A stretch of 64,000 bases of DNA from Rhodothermales bacterium (GCA_017643395.1 JAEPNP010000002.1:350290-414289); one strand, 5' to 3'. Positions 26,500-35,616 are shown, counted from the first letter of the stretch. A program made the numbers and translations. The notes: generated from the letters alone by a model not told the origin.

Positions 26500-27935
26500 T
26501 TGGTGGTGATCTTCCTGGCCTTGGTCCAGAAGTCGATGGCCGTATTTCCGGTGATGTCTCCCCCGCCAAACGCGGATTCATTCCATCCCCCGAACGCGAA
26601 GGGCTCCCGAGGCACCGGAACGCCGATATTGACACCGATCATTCCGGCACTGGCTCGATCTGCAAAGTACTGGGCCGTACCGCCACTTGAGGTGTAAATG
26701 GCCGCTGCATTGCCGTACGGATTGGCGTTCTCGATGGCGATGGCCTCCTCCAGCGTGTCACACCGAATCACTGTCAGCGTCGGGCCGAAGATCTCTTCGC
26801 AGGAAGCCTCGTGATCCGGCTTGGCATGGTCGATGATCGATGCGCCCAGATAGCGCCCTCCGGCCGGGGCGTCCGCTGCCACGGCTTTGCGGCCGTCCAG
26901 CGCCAGCACGGCACCACCGGCTTCCGCACGATCCAGGTAGCCCGTAATTCGGTCATAAGCCGCCTCGGAGATGATCGCGCCGATGTCACGGCCGCCCTCG
27001 AGGCGGGCCATGTGCTCGGTAATGCGGTCAAGAATGTGGTCGCATTCGCCCACGGCTACCAGCACAGACGCGGCCATGCATCGCTGGCCCGCGCAACCGG
27101 TAACGGAAGACGTCACGTTGGATGCCGTCATTTCCGGGTCCGCGTCCGGCACGACGACCAGGTGATTTTTCGCACCCCCCATCGCCCGTACCCGCTTTCC
27201 GGCGACCGATCCCCGATCGAACACGAGTTTCGCCACGCGGGACGACCCGATGAATCCCACGGCGGAGATCCCGGGGTTGTCGCAGATGGCCTCGACGATT
27301 TCGCGGTCCCCGTGCACCACGGAGAAGATGCCCGGCGGCAGTCCCGCCTCGTCCAGCAAACGCGCGATCTCCATGGCCGACAGAGGCGTCTGCTCGCTGG
27401 GCTTCAGGATGAACGCATTGCCGAGCGCAATCGCCATCGGGATCATCCACAGGGGCACCATGAACGGGAAGTTGAAGGGCGTGATGCCGGCCACGACGCC
27501 CATCGGCACGCGCTCCAGCCGGCACTGCACGCCCGCGCTGACTTCCATCACGTTGCCAGTCGCCGTCTGCGGCAGACTCGCCGCGAACTCAACGCACTCG
27601 ACCGCGCGCAGCACTTCCCCTCGCGACTCGGCGATGGTCTTGCCGTTCTCGAGGGTGATGACCTCGCAGATGCGGTCTTCGTCCCGAGCCATCAACGCCT
27701 TCAGTCGGTACATCACCTGCACGCGGTCCTTGAGCGGCATCCCAGCCCAGGCCTTTTGCGCCTCGGCGGCCGCCGCGACGGCAGCCGAGAGTTCCGACGC
27801 CGTGGACAGCGGCACTTCGGTGATCACCTCGCCGGTCCGCGGTGCGGTCACCGGAAGATGCCGGGCTGTTTGGCTGATCGTGCGCTCGCCGCCGATCACG
27901 TTCGGCAGCACCGATTGCTCCACCATCACACTCAT
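26463..27935 (-). CDS. mmsA: CoA-acylating (methyl)malonate-semialdehyde dehydrogenase
   Basis: This enzyme oxidises malonate semialdehyde or methylmalonate semialdehyde with NAD+ and CoA to acetyl-CoA or propionyl-CoA plus CO2. In this operon it would finish catabolism of beta-alanine (from uracil) and 3-aminoisobutyrate (from thymine). The 490-residue protein has the aldehyde dehydrogenase core: ITPFNFPFMVPLWM (NAD binding), GFIGSSRVAKLVF, the catalytic cysteine in GCAGQRCMA, and EIFGPTLTVI. The MmsA-type segment MGGAKNHLVVVPDA is present. The ATG at 27935 is selected because it has the strong ribosome-binding site at 27941-27949; it overlaps the dihydropyrimidinase stop by four bases. Confidence 0.93.
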   Translation of the reverse strand: MSVMVEQSVLPNVIGGERTISQTARHLPVTAPRTGEVITEVPLSTASELSAAVAAAAEAQKAWAGMPLKDRVQVMYRLKALMARDEDRICEVITLENGKTIAESRGEVLRAVECVEFAASLPQTATGNVMEVSAGVQCRLERVPMGVVAGITPFNFPFMVPLWMIPMAIALGNAFILKPSEQTPLSAMEIARLLDEAGLPPGIFSVVHGDREIVEAICDNPGISAVGFIGSSRVAKLVFDRGSVAGKRVRAMGGAKNHLVVVPDADPEMTASNVTSSVTGCAGQRCMAASVLVAVGECDHILDRITEHMARLEGGRDIGAIISEAAYDRITGYLDRAEAGGAVLALDGRKAVAADAPAGGRYLGASIIDHAKPDHEASCEEIFGPTLTVIRCDTLEEAIAIENANPYGNAAAIYTSSGGTAQYFADRASAGMIGVNIGVPVPREPFAFGGWNESAFGGGDITGNTAIDFWTKARKITTKWEASGKANWMS

Positions 27936-29338
27936 GCTTCCACCTCCTCGTGTTTGCTTGCCCTGAGCCCGGCGTACGTGCGCGGCAACCACTGACCACG
28001 TCCTGCCTGACCCACGACCTTGTAGTCGTCAACGATCACGTCGCCACGGGATATCGTGGTCCGCGCAAAACCGGCCAGGTCCCATCCCTCAAAGGGGCTC
28101 CAGTCTGCATTCGTCTCCATCGTGTCCGGATCAACCTTCAGTTTCAGGTCCGGATGGATGATGGCCACGTCCGCATCAGAACCAACCTGCAATGCACCCT
28201 TGCGGGGGAACAGGCCCATGATTCGCGCCGGATCCGTTGACAGCTTCCGCACCATGGTTTCGATGTCGATGCGGTCCGCGAGCACGCCATGCGTGTAGAC
28301 CAACGGCATCAGGGTCTCGAGTCCCGGCATGCCCATCGGAATCTTTGTCCAGTCCCCTTCCCACATCGCCTTCTGCTCACGCGTGAAGGTGCAGGTGTCG
28401 GTCGAAACCACGCTAACCTCGCCGTCCTGCAGGCCCTTCCAGAGCCGCTCCACATCGGCCGGCTTCTTGAGCTGCGGGCAGCAGGCGAACAGGTGCCCGT
28501 CCTCCCTGTCAAAGACCGAGTCATCCAGCACCAGATACTGCGCGCAGGTCTCCGCGATCACCGGAACGCCGCGCGCCTGGGCGGCCTTGATGATGTCGGC
28601 CCCCTCGCCGGTGGACATGTGCACGATGTACAGCTGCCCGCCGGTGACCTCGCACCACGTGACGGCGCGCTGAATGGCCTCCCATTCAATGAAATTGGGC
28701 CGTGTCATGCGATGCAGGCGCGCCCCGTATTCGGCCATCAGCTCGGGCGTATGATGACGGGCGATGAGCTCATCGAGTGCCCTCGACGACTCGGCATGCA
28801 CCAGCAGCATCGCGCCCAGATCACGCATCTTCTCGAGGGTGCCGAACATGGCCCGGTCGTCGGACTGCCAGCCCTCGGACTCGTAGATCATGAACTCCTT
28901 GAAGGTGGTGAATCCGCGATCCACCATGCCCTCGATCTGATCATGATGCTCGTCCCAGCGTGTGATGCAGATGTGGAAGGTGTAGTCGATGAGCGCCTTG
29001 CCCTCGGCCTTCTGCATCCAATTGTCGGCGGCATCGCTGAGCGAGTCTCCTTCGTAGGGAATCGCGAAGTCGATGAGTGTCGTCACGCCCCCACGCGCTC
29101 CGGCGCGCGTGCCGGTGAAATAGTCGTCCGATGAGGTGGTGCCGCAGAAGGGAAGCGCCAGGTGCACATGCACATCCAGCACGCCGGGAATCACGAAATG
29201 ACCGGCTGCATCGATCTGCCGATTCCCCTGCAGGTCCTCGCCGATCGCAGCAATCTTCTCGCCGCGGATGGCCAGATCGGCTTCAATCACGCCACCGGGC
29301 GTGACGAGCCGACCGCCCTTGATCACGGTGTCATACAT
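27932..29338 (-). CDS. hydA: Dihydropyrimidinase
   Basis: Dihydropyrimidinase hydrolyses dihydrouracil to N-carbamoyl-beta-alanine (and dihydrothymine to the isobutyrate analogue). The 468-residue amidohydrolase has the metal site expected of the family: HxH in VLDVHVHLALPF, the lysine to be carboxylated in TTFKEFMIYES, histidines in LLVHAES and LYIVHMSTGEGADII, and the aspartate in VVSTDTCTF. The DYFTGTRAGARGGVTTLIDFA segment is characteristic of hydantoinase/dihydropyrimidinase proteins. It starts 3 bp after the transaminase stop and overlaps mmsA by four bases, in the order transporter, transaminase, hydrolase, dehydrogenases. The operon context favours dihydropyrimidines over hydantoins as substrate. 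Confidence 0.94.
   Translation of the reverse strand: MYDTVIKGGRLVTPGGVIEADLAIRGEKIAAIGEDLQGNRQIDAAGHFVIPGVLDVHVHLALPFCGTTSSDDYFTGTRAGARGGVTTLIDFAIPYEGDSLSDAADNWMQKAEGKALIDYTFHICITRWDEHHDQIEGMVDRGFTTFKEFMIYESEGWQSDDRAMFGTLEKMRDLGAMLLVHAESSRALDELIARHHTPELMAEYGARLHRMTRPNFIEWEAIQRAVTWCEVTGGQLYIVHMSTGEGADIIKAAQARGVPVIAETCAQYLVLDDSVFDREDGHLFACCPQLKKPADVERLWKGLQDGEVSVVSTDTCTFTREQKAMWEGDWTKIPMGMPGLETLMPLVYTHGVLADRIDIETMVRKLSTDPARIMGLFPRKGALQVGSDADVAIIHPDLKLKVDPDTMETNADWSPFEGWDLAGFARTTISRGDVIVDDYKVVGQAGRGQWLPRTYAGLRASKHEEVEA
27941..27949 (-). promoter_or_regulatory. Strong Shine-Dalgarno sequence for mmsA
   Basis: On the minus strand GAGGAGGTG lies 5 bases before the ATG at 27935. It decides the start over an in-frame ATG at 27992 and sits inside the last codons of the dihydropyrimidinase gene. 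Confidence 0.75.
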
Positions 29339-29341
29339 GGC

Positions 29342-30697
29342 CTACCCTCTCGCAGCGCTCAGGGCCGCGTCCAGGACATCGACCGCATAGTCGGCGTCCT
29401 CTTTGGTGATACACATGGGAGGCTTGATCCGGAGCACGTTGCCGTACAGGCCGCCTTTGCCCATGAGTACGCGGTGTTCGCGACAGACTTCGAGCACGGC
29501 CGCAGTTTCAGCCTTGGCAGGCTCCTTGGTTTCGCGGTCCAGGACGAGCTCCATGCCCAGCATGAGGCCCATGCCACGCACGTCGCCGACCAGTTCGTGG
29601 CGGTCCATGAGGCTTTCGAGGCCCGCCTTCAGGTGTACGCCGACCACCCGGGAGTTTTCCTGAAGTCCGTCTTCTTCAATGACGTCCATGACCGCGAGAC
29701 CCGCCGCCATGCTGACGGGATTGCCGCCGTAGGTGTTGAAATGCAGGCGCCCGGTGAAGGACTCCGCAATCTCCCGGGTCGTGGTGACGGCCGCCAGCGG
29801 CACGCCGTTGCCGATGCCTTTGGCCATGACCACCATGTCCGGTGTGACGCCGGAGTGCTGGAAGCCCCAGTAGTGATCGCCCGTGCGGCCGAAACCGGTC
29901 TGGACCTCATCGCTGATACACAGGCCCCCATGATTGCGGATGATCTGGTAGGCCTCGGTCAAGTAGGCCGCCGAGCCATGCGACGCCCCACCCACACCCT
30001 GGATGGGCTCGGCAATGAACGCCGCGACCTGTCCCGGCGTGGAGTAGCGCAAAAGGTCGCGGAGCTGCTCGGCGCTCTTGGCGGCGATCTCCTCAGGCGT
30101 GCCGTCAAAGGGATTGCGATAAGGGTCCGGATTCATGGTGTGATGAATCCGGTAGCCCTGGGGGATAACCGGCTTCCAGGTATGGTGGCTGGTCAGCCCC
30201 ATCGACGTGGACGACATGCCGTGATAGGCGTTGCGAAGCGCGATCACGTCAATGTTGCGCGTGTGCGCCCGGGCCATGTTGATGGCCAGTTCGTTCGCCT
30301 CGGAGCCGGAATTGACGAAGTACGTGACGTCCAGGCCGTCTGGCATCTTCGCCGCCACCTTCTCCGCCAGCAGCGGCAGATTCGGATGCAGGTAGATGGT
30401 CGTCGCGTGCTGCAGGTGGCGGAGCTGCTCGTTGATGGCCTCGGTCACCTTCGGGTGCCGGTGCCCGCAGCTCACCGTCACAATGCCTGCGATCATGTCC
30501 AGATACCGGCCGCCCTGCTCATCGAACAGCCATTGCATGTACCCGTCCACGATCATGATCGGCTCCCTGTAGAGCGCGAAAATGGACGGGTGGACAAACT
30601 GTCGGCGCAGGGCCAGGACCTCGTCCCGGCTCGGTCCGTCATAGGCCGGCGGCGCGTAGTCACAGGGCGGCATGGCCGGCGCGGTAGAGATAGTCAT
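29342..30697 (-). CDS. Class III aminotransferase, likely beta-alanine (3-aminoisobutyrate):pyruvate/glyoxylate transaminase
   Basis: This 451-residue PLP enzyme belongs to the AGXT2/beta-alanine transaminase branch of class III aminotransferases. Visible features are NSGSEANELAINMAR (PLP phosphate contacts), LCISDEVQTGFGRTGDHYWG (the PLP-ring aspartate), and the Schiff-base lysine in MVVMAKGIGNGVPLAAV. Between dihydropyrimidinase and the permease, its most likely role is converting beta-alanine to malonate semialdehyde for MmsA. It overlaps the permease gene by four bases (30694-30697). The amino acceptor (pyruvate, glyoxylate or 2-oxoglutarate) cannot be read from the sequence. Confidence 0.9.
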   Translation of the reverse strand: MTISTAPAMPPCDYAPPAYDGPSRDEVLALRRQFVHPSIFALYREPIMIVDGYMQWLFDEQGGRYLDMIAGIVTVSCGHRHPKVTEAINEQLRHLQHATTIYLHPNLPLLAEKVAAKMPDGLDVTYFVNSGSEANELAINMARAHTRNIDVIALRNAYHGMSSTSMGLTSHHTWKPVIPQGYRIHHTMNPDPYRNPFDGTPEEIAAKSAEQLRDLLRYSTPGQVAAFIAEPIQGVGGASHGSAAYLTEAYQIIRNHGGLCISDEVQTGFGRTGDHYWGFQHSGVTPDMVVMAKGIGNGVPLAAVTTTREIAESFTGRLHFNTYGGNPVSMAAGLAVMDVIEEDGLQENSRVVGVHLKAGLESLMDRHELVGDVRGMGLMLGMELVLDRETKEPAKAETAAVLEVCREHRVLMGKGGLYGNVLRIKPPMCITKEDADYAVDVLDAALSAARG

Positions 30698-32217
30698 GAG
30701 CGTTCGGGCGGGTAGGCCCGCATGAGGATCAGATACGCGATGCCCGAGAGCATGAGGCTCACAAACCAGGCGTACGTGTACAGTGAAACGAAGAAGTCAG
30801 GCACGGCAATCGAACCGCCGGACGCGCTGGCCAGGAATCCGGGCACGTTGGGCAGGATGCCGATGGCCAGGGCGGCAAGCGCCCGCCAGTTGAAACCGCG
30901 GCCGCCGTAGGAGTAGGTCCCTGAGCGGCTGTACAGATGGTCGATGGACAGGTGCATGCCGCGGACCAGGAAATAGTCGACGAGCATGACGCCACCGATG
31001 GCGCCCAGCAGCGAGGAATAGCCGATCAGCCACATAAAGATGTAGTTGGCCAAATCGGTGTAGAGCTTCCAGGGGAAGATCAGGATGCCAATGACGCCTG
31101 TGATCAGCCCGCCGGTGCGGAACGAGATCTTTGATGGCGCGAGATTCGCGAAGTCGTTCGCAGGCGATACCACGTTTGCCGCGATGTTGGTAGACAGCGT
31201 GGCGATGGTCAGCGCAAAGAGCGCAAAGCCAATCAGGACAGGGCTCTCGAAACGGCCAAGGAGAATCACCGGGTCCCAAACGGCTTCGCCAAAGACAATC
31301 ACGGTCGCCGCCGTCACCGCAATGCCGATGAACGAGAACAGCGTCATGGTCAGCGGCAGGCCGATGACCTGTCCCGTGATCTGGTCCTTCTGCGAGTACG
31401 CGTAACGGGTGAAGTCAGGGATGTTGAGGGACAGCGTGGCCCAGAACCCGACCATTGCCGTCAGATTCGGCCAGAATGCCGCCCAGAAGTTGAAATCTCC
31501 GGCCCCCGAGCCGCGCACCTGCGCCACCGTCTCGGCGGACAGGATCGCGCCGAGGCCGCCGCCCGCGGAGATTCCCCAGTACAAGAGACCCAGTCCGATC
31601 AGAATCAAGAACGGCGCCGCGAGGGTCTCCAGCCACTTGATCGTATCGATCCCGGCCAGAATGACCGCGATGTTGATAGCCCAGAAGAGGAGGAAGCAGC
31701 CCAACTGCCCCCAGGACAGGCCGATGACGGGCAGCATGTCCGCCGGGCCGGCCGGTTCGAATCCGAAAATGACGGCGTGGAGGGTATAGATGGCGGATCC
31801 GCCAATCCATGTCTGAATGCCAAACCAGCCGCAGGCAACCAGCGCGCGCATGAGCGCCGGCACGTTGGCTCCGACCGTGCCGAAGGAAGCGCGCAGCAGC
31901 ACGGGGAACGGAATCCCGTAGCGTGTCCCGGCATGTGCATTCAGCACCATCGGGATCAGCACGATCAGATTGCCCAAAAGGATCGTGAAGAGCGCCTGCG
32001 TCCACGTCATGCCCTGGGAAATGAGTCCGGCCGCGAGCGTGTAGGTGGGAATGCAAACGGCCATCCCCACCCAGAGCGCGGCGATATTCCACCTGCCCCA
32101 GGAGCGCTTGTGAGCCAGGACCGGCGCCAGATCGGGGTTGTAGAGGCTCGGAGAAGGATCTTTCGGATCCCTGGCTACGATGTCCTGCTTGTTGGGGATG
32201 TGGCTGGAGGCACTCAT
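30694..32217 (-). CDS. NCS1-family nucleobase:cation symporter
   Basis: This 507-residue inner-membrane permease imports a nucleobase or related heterocycle with a cation. It has about twelve hydrophobic helices and NCS1 signatures: NPDLAPVLAHKRSWGRWNIAALWVGM truncated here to its core W-G-x-W-N-x-x-A-L-W-V-G-M, GIPFPVLLRASFGTVGANVP, and NIAANVVSPANDFANLAP. The ATG at 32217 gives the usual NCS1 length; the open frame continues upstream to 32493 but those residues are arginine/proline-rich without conservation and overlap a divergent gene. It heads the pyrimidine operon, so uracil, thymine or a dihydropyrimidine is the likely substrate (allantoin and hydantoin permeases belong to the same family). 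Confidence 0.92.
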   Translation of the reverse strand: MSASSHIPNKQDIVARDPKDPSPSLYNPDLAPVLAHKRSWGRWNIAALWVGMAVCIPTYTLAAGLISQGMTWTQALFTILLGNLIVLIPMVLNAHAGTRYGIPFPVLLRASFGTVGANVPALMRALVACGWFGIQTWIGGSAIYTLHAVIFGFEPAGPADMLPVIGLSWGQLGCFLLFWAINIAVILAGIDTIKWLETLAAPFLILIGLGLLYWGISAGGGLGAILSAETVAQVRGSGAGDFNFWAAFWPNLTAMVGFWATLSLNIPDFTRYAYSQKDQITGQVIGLPLTMTLFSFIGIAVTAATVIVFGEAVWDPVILLGRFESPVLIGFALFALTIATLSTNIAANVVSPANDFANLAPSKISFRTGGLITGVIGILIFPWKLYTDLANYIFMWLIGYSSLLGAIGGVMLVDYFLVRGMHLSIDHLYSRSGTYSYGGRGFNWRALAALAIGILPNVPGFLASASGGSIAVPDFFVSLYTYAWFVSLMLSGIAYLILMRAYPPERS

Positions 32218-32239
32218 CGGGTTCGCTGAATAACGCACA

Positions 32240-32251
32240 AAAAGCGCTTTT
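32240..32251. promoter_or_regulatory. AAAAGCGCTTTT palindrome in the divergent promoter of the pyrimidine operon
   Basis: A perfect 12-bp palindrome sits 23 bp upstream of the permease ATG within the 98-bp divergent gap. It is a candidate operator for the pyrimidine operon, the divergent membrane protein gene, or both. Confidence 0.4.
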
Positions 32252-32315
32252 CTGCCATCTTTTCCGGCAGCGAGAGTGGGCGCAACCGCAGCCCTGCACC
32301 TACGTTTGCCGCTCC

Positions 32316-33104
32316 ATGGCCAAAAAGATCTATTCGGAGAAGGAGGTTGCCGCCCTCGTGGGAGCGGCAGCGCGACTGCAGGCACGGGCCGAGGAGTCTC
32401 ACACGGCCGGTCTGACGCTTGAAGAAGTGCGCGAGGCTGCCCGGGCGGCCGGTATCGATCCGCAGTGGGTGGATCATGCCGCAGCTTCTGCAATGCGAGC
32501 TCAGGCGCCCTCGACGTGGCTTGGTGTGCCGGTGTCGGTACACCGCACGCGGCTCTTCAAGGGCGAAGTCTCGGACGAGGCCTGGGGGCGCATGGTGTCC
32601 GAGATGCGTCGTTCCCTCGGGGGACTCGGGCAGGCTGAGAGTTTCGGCTCTTCCCGCATGTGGCATCGCCGGCCGCTTCAGATTTCGGTTGACGAAACCG
32701 AGGACGGCACGCTCTTCAGGGCGGATGCGGATTGGTCGTATGAGGTCCGCAGTCTGGCCGGCCTTCCGGGCATGCTGGCCTTCTTTGCTACTCTCGCGGG
32801 ATTTGTCGGAATGGTGGACGGGGCCTGGCGCCTCCTGATTCTCGGCGCGTTGCTCACCGCAGCGACCCTGGTGACCGCCCTGGCCTTTTATGGGCGATAC
32901 CGCGCAAAGGAGCGACGTGTCGGGGAGAAATTTGACCATATGCTGGATCGCATGGAAGCGATCGCGGAGGCGGAAGGCGCGCGCCGTGAGCGGGCCTTCG
33001 GAGACGAAGACGTGGTGGCAACCGGCGAGGGCCCATCGCTCGAAATCACGGACGAACCGGCCTCTGAATCCGAACGAGCCTCCCGCCGCAGCCGGATCCG
33101 CTGA
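32316..33104 (+). CDS. Two-helix membrane protein with N-terminal helical domain, unknown function
   Basis: I recognise only the architecture. Residues 1-65 (YSEKEVAALVGAAARLQAR, GLTLEEVREAARAAGIDPQWV) form a small helical domain like those found at the N-terminus of several 2TM-type envelope proteins; a variable polar domain follows (~70-145). A helical pair spans ~150-195 (LPGMLAFFATLAGFVGM and WRLLILGALLTAATLVTALAFY), then an acidic/basic cytoplasmic tail. It is divergent from the permease gene and ends 2 bp from the convergent beta-ureidopropionase, so it splits the pyrimidine genes into two blocks. Whether it takes part in pyrimidine use or is only inserted there is unknown. Confidence 0.75.
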   Translation: MAKKIYSEKEVAALVGAAARLQARAEESHTAGLTLEEVREAARAAGIDPQWVDHAAASAMRAQAPSTWLGVPVSVHRTRLFKGEVSDEAWGRMVSEMRRSLGGLGQAESFGSSRMWHRRPLQISVDETEDGTLFRADADWSYEVRSLAGLPGMLAFFATLAGFVGMVDGAWRLLILGALLTAATLVTALAFYGRYRAKERRVGEKFDHMLDRMEAIAEAEGARRERAFGDEDVVATGEGPSLEITDEPASESERASRRSRIR

Positions 33105-33106
33105 GT

Positions 33107-33976
33107 TCAGCGGCGCGCGGTGGCCTCGTAGGTGTCCGGCCGGCGGTCCCGGTAGAACTGCCAGACGTTGCGCACCTCACGGATCAGGTCCAGATCCAGG
33201 TCGGCGACAATCACGGCGTCCTCTGAGCGTGGACCCTCAGCGATGATCTGTCCGCGCGGGTCACAGAAGTAGGACTGCCCGTAAAACTCGCCGAAGTTCC
33301 AGGGAGCTTCGGTACCCGGCCGGTTGATCGCGCCGACGTAGTAGATGTTGGCGCAGGCCGCTGCGGGCTGCTCCAGCTTCCAGAGATACTCGGACAGTCC
33401 GGCCACAGTAGCTGAGGGATTGAATACGATCTCGGCACCGTTCAGGCCGAGCTCCCGCCAGCCTTCCGGGAAGTGCCGGTCATAGCAGATGTAGACGCCC
33501 ACCTTGCCGACGGCGGTATCGAACACCGGATAGCCGAGGTTGCCAGGCCGGAAGTAGAACTTCTCCCAGAAGCCCGGGTGGCAGTGCGGGATGTGCACCT
33601 TGCGGAATTTGCCGAGGTAGCTGCCGTCGGCATCTATGACCGCGCAGGTATTGTAGTAGACCCCGGTCAACTCCTCCTCGTACATCGGGACCACGATGAC
33701 CATGCTGTGCTTTTTGGCCAACTCCTGCATCAGGCGGGTGGTCGGCCCGTCCGGGATGCGCTCGGTCATGTCGTACCACTTGATCTCCTGCTCGGCGCAG
33801 AAGTACGGACCGTAGAACAGCTCCTGCATGCAGAGCACCTGCACGCCCTTGGCAGCGGCTTCCTCAATGAGGGCCACATGCTTGTCCATCATCGACTGCT
33901 TGATGGCCTCCACGGAGTGGGTGCCATCCAGCGTCAGGGTGGCCTGGATCAGGCCGGCGCGTACGGGTCGTGCCAC
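33107..33976 (-). CDS. Beta-ureidopropionase / N-carbamoyl amidohydrolase (nitrilase superfamily)
   Basis: This 289-residue enzyme hydrolyses N-carbamoyl-beta-alanine to beta-alanine, CO2 and ammonia, the third step of reductive pyrimidine breakdown. The nitrilase triad is visible: E in CMQELFYGPYF, K in GKFRKVHIPHCHPGFWEKFY and C in VGVYICYDRHFPEGWR. GAINRPGTEAPWNFGEFYGQS is strongly reminiscent of bacterial beta-ureidopropionases. I chose the GTG at 33976 (MARPVRAGLIQATL), which has GAGGT about 9 bases upstream and starts at the first beta strand; an ATG at 34027 would add 17 unrelated residues. It is transcribed separately from the main operon, divergently from the phosphoesterase at 34138. 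Confidence 0.92.
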   Translation of the reverse strand: MARPVRAGLIQATLTLDGTHSVEAIKQSMMDKHVALIEEAAAKGVQVLCMQELFYGPYFCAEQEIKWYDMTERIPDGPTTRLMQELAKKHSMVIVVPMYEEELTGVYYNTCAVIDADGSYLGKFRKVHIPHCHPGFWEKFYFRPGNLGYPVFDTAVGKVGVYICYDRHFPEGWRELGLNGAEIVFNPSATVAGLSEYLWKLEQPAAACANIYYVGAINRPGTEAPWNFGEFYGQSYFCDPRGQIIAEGPRSEDAVIVADLDLDLIREVRNVWQFYRDRRPDTYEATARR

Positions 33977-34137
33977 GGACGGGTACCTCGTAGTTTTGTG
34001 GCACCGAAGGTAGGGGCCGCGGGGCAATCGCGCCGACTGTCGATGGCAGTATGGGCGTCATTGCGCCTGCGGCGCGTCTACCGTAGTGTGATTCAGGAGG
34101 GACTGCGGTCTGCGGTCCCCAAGAGACTTGAGAAGCC

Positions 34138-35616
34138 ATGCCCAGTCGCCGCACCTTTTTGAGATCTGCCCTCGTCGCCGCTCCCGGGCTCTGGCTGGCT
34201 CCGGAGCTTGTGCTCGCCGATCCGTATCGACCGGCGCTGCACCGACGGCTCGGAGGCGCTCCTGTTCGCATCCGGGGCACCGTTTCAGCGGGCGGGTCCG
34301 GACTCGCTGGCGTAGCGGTCTCGGATGGGTTCGATGTCACCGTCACCACGGCGGACGGCTCCTACGAGCTGATTTCTTCGGACAGGCAGCGGTTCGTGTT
34401 CGTAAGCACACCGGCAGGCTTTCGCATCCCTACGACAGGCATGGGCACGGCCGCCCACTACCTCCCCATCCGGCCGGATGATTCAGGCGACATGACCGCC
34501 AACTTCAGCCTTGAGCCCGGACACGACGACACCGAGCACAGCTTCCTTGCCCTGGGGGACACCCAAACCCAGACCGCGTTCGAGATGCAGCGGCTGCATG
34601 CCGAGTCCGTGCCCGACATGCAGCGCGTGACGGCGCGGCTGTCCAATGCTGCATTCGGAATCGCAGTCGGCGACATCATGTTCGACGATCTGTCGCTGTT
34701 CCCTGAGTACGAACGCGCGGTCAGCCGCATCGGTATCCCCTTCTTCCAGGCCGTGGGCAATCACGACCTGGATATGGACGCGGGGGTCGACCCGGAGTCC
34801 GTCAAGACCTTCGAACGTCACTTCGGCCCCGCCTACTATTCGTTCGACCGTGGCGCGGTGCACTACGTGGTGCTGGATGATGTCCTGTGGCACGGCTCCG
34901 GATACATCGGACACCTCTCGGCCGATCAGTTGACCTGGCTCGCCCGGGACCTGCGACTGGTTGAGGACGGCCGGACCGTGGTGGTCTTTCTGCATATTCC
35001 CGCCCTTTCCAGCCAGTATCGCCGGCGAGGACAGGATCGGCCTTCCACGAGCGTCTCCCTGACCAACCGCGAGCTACTGTACCGACTCCTCGAGCCCTTC
35101 AATGCTCACCTGATTTCGGGGCACACCCACGAAAACGAGCATGTGCTCGAAGGCGGTGTTCACGAGCACGTTCTGGGTACTACTTGCGGCGCCTGGTGGT
35201 CTGACGACATCTGTCATGACGGAACGCCGAACGGATATGCCGTCTACAGCGTGCGTGGTGACGCCTTGAGTTGGCGGTACAAGAGCACCGGACAGGTGTT
35301 CAGCAGCCAGATGCGGCTCTATGCCCCGCGGGACGGTCAACCTGAGCTGATCGCCAATGTCTGGGACTGGGATCCCGCCTGGCAGGTGGTTTGGCTGGAG
35401 GACGGCGTGCAGCGCGGTCGCCTGGAGCCGCGGGTAGGGCTCGATCCGCTTTCGGTGTCGCGATTCGACGGCGACGATGCGCCTGCCCATCGCACCTGGG
35501 TGCAACCCATGCCCACGGAGCATCTGCTGCACGCAGATATCTCCGATGCACGTGGATCCGTGGTCGTGGAGGCCGTGGATCGTTTCTCCCGGACCTATTC
35601 CTCCCGCCTGAGTTAG
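34138..35616 (+). CDS. Exported calcineurin-like metallophosphoesterase with N- and C-terminal accessory domains
   Basis: This 492-residue protein begins with a Tat-like signal (RRTFLRSALVAAPGLWL) and a carboxypeptidase-regulatory-like N-terminal domain (~45-130). The metallophosphoesterase core has metal-ligand motifs FLALGDTQTQ (the usual GDxH aspartate), GDIMFDDL, AVGNHDLDMD, HIPALSSQ and ISGHTHENEH. A C-terminal domain (~380-492, the MetallophosC type) follows. It hydrolyses phosphomono- or diesters in the periplasm or envelope; substrate unknown. It ends within the GTG start of the TonB-dependent receptor (one-base overlap), so the three genes to 38782 form an operon, suggesting that it may process a substrate taken up by that receptor. 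Confidence 0.9.
   Translation: MPSRRTFLRSALVAAPGLWLAPELVLADPYRPALHRRLGGAPVRIRGTVSAGGSGLAGVAVSDGFDVTVTTADGSYELISSDRQRFVFVSTPAGFRIPTTGMGTAAHYLPIRPDDSGDMTANFSLEPGHDDTEHSFLALGDTQTQTAFEMQRLHAESVPDMQRVTARLSNAAFGIAVGDIMFDDLSLFPEYERAVSRIGIPFFQAVGNHDLDMDAGVDPESVKTFERHFGPAYYSFDRGAVHYVVLDDVLWHGSGYIGHLSADQLTWLARDLRLVEDGRTVVVFLHIPALSSQYRRRGQDRPSTSVSLTNRELLYRLLEPFNAHLISGHTHENEHVLEGGVHEHVLGTTCGAWWSDDICHDGTPNGYAVYSVRGDALSWRYKSTGQVFSSQMRLYAPRDGQPELIANVWDWDPAWQVVWLEDGVQRGRLEPRVGLDPLSVSRFDGDDAPAHRTWVQPMPTEHLLHADISDARGSVVVEAVDRFSRTYSSRLS

Noticed and set aside
32218-32493. N-terminal extension of the NCS1 permease
   Set aside because: Arginine/proline-rich and overlapping the start of a divergent gene; the ATG at 32217 gives a family-typical N-terminus.
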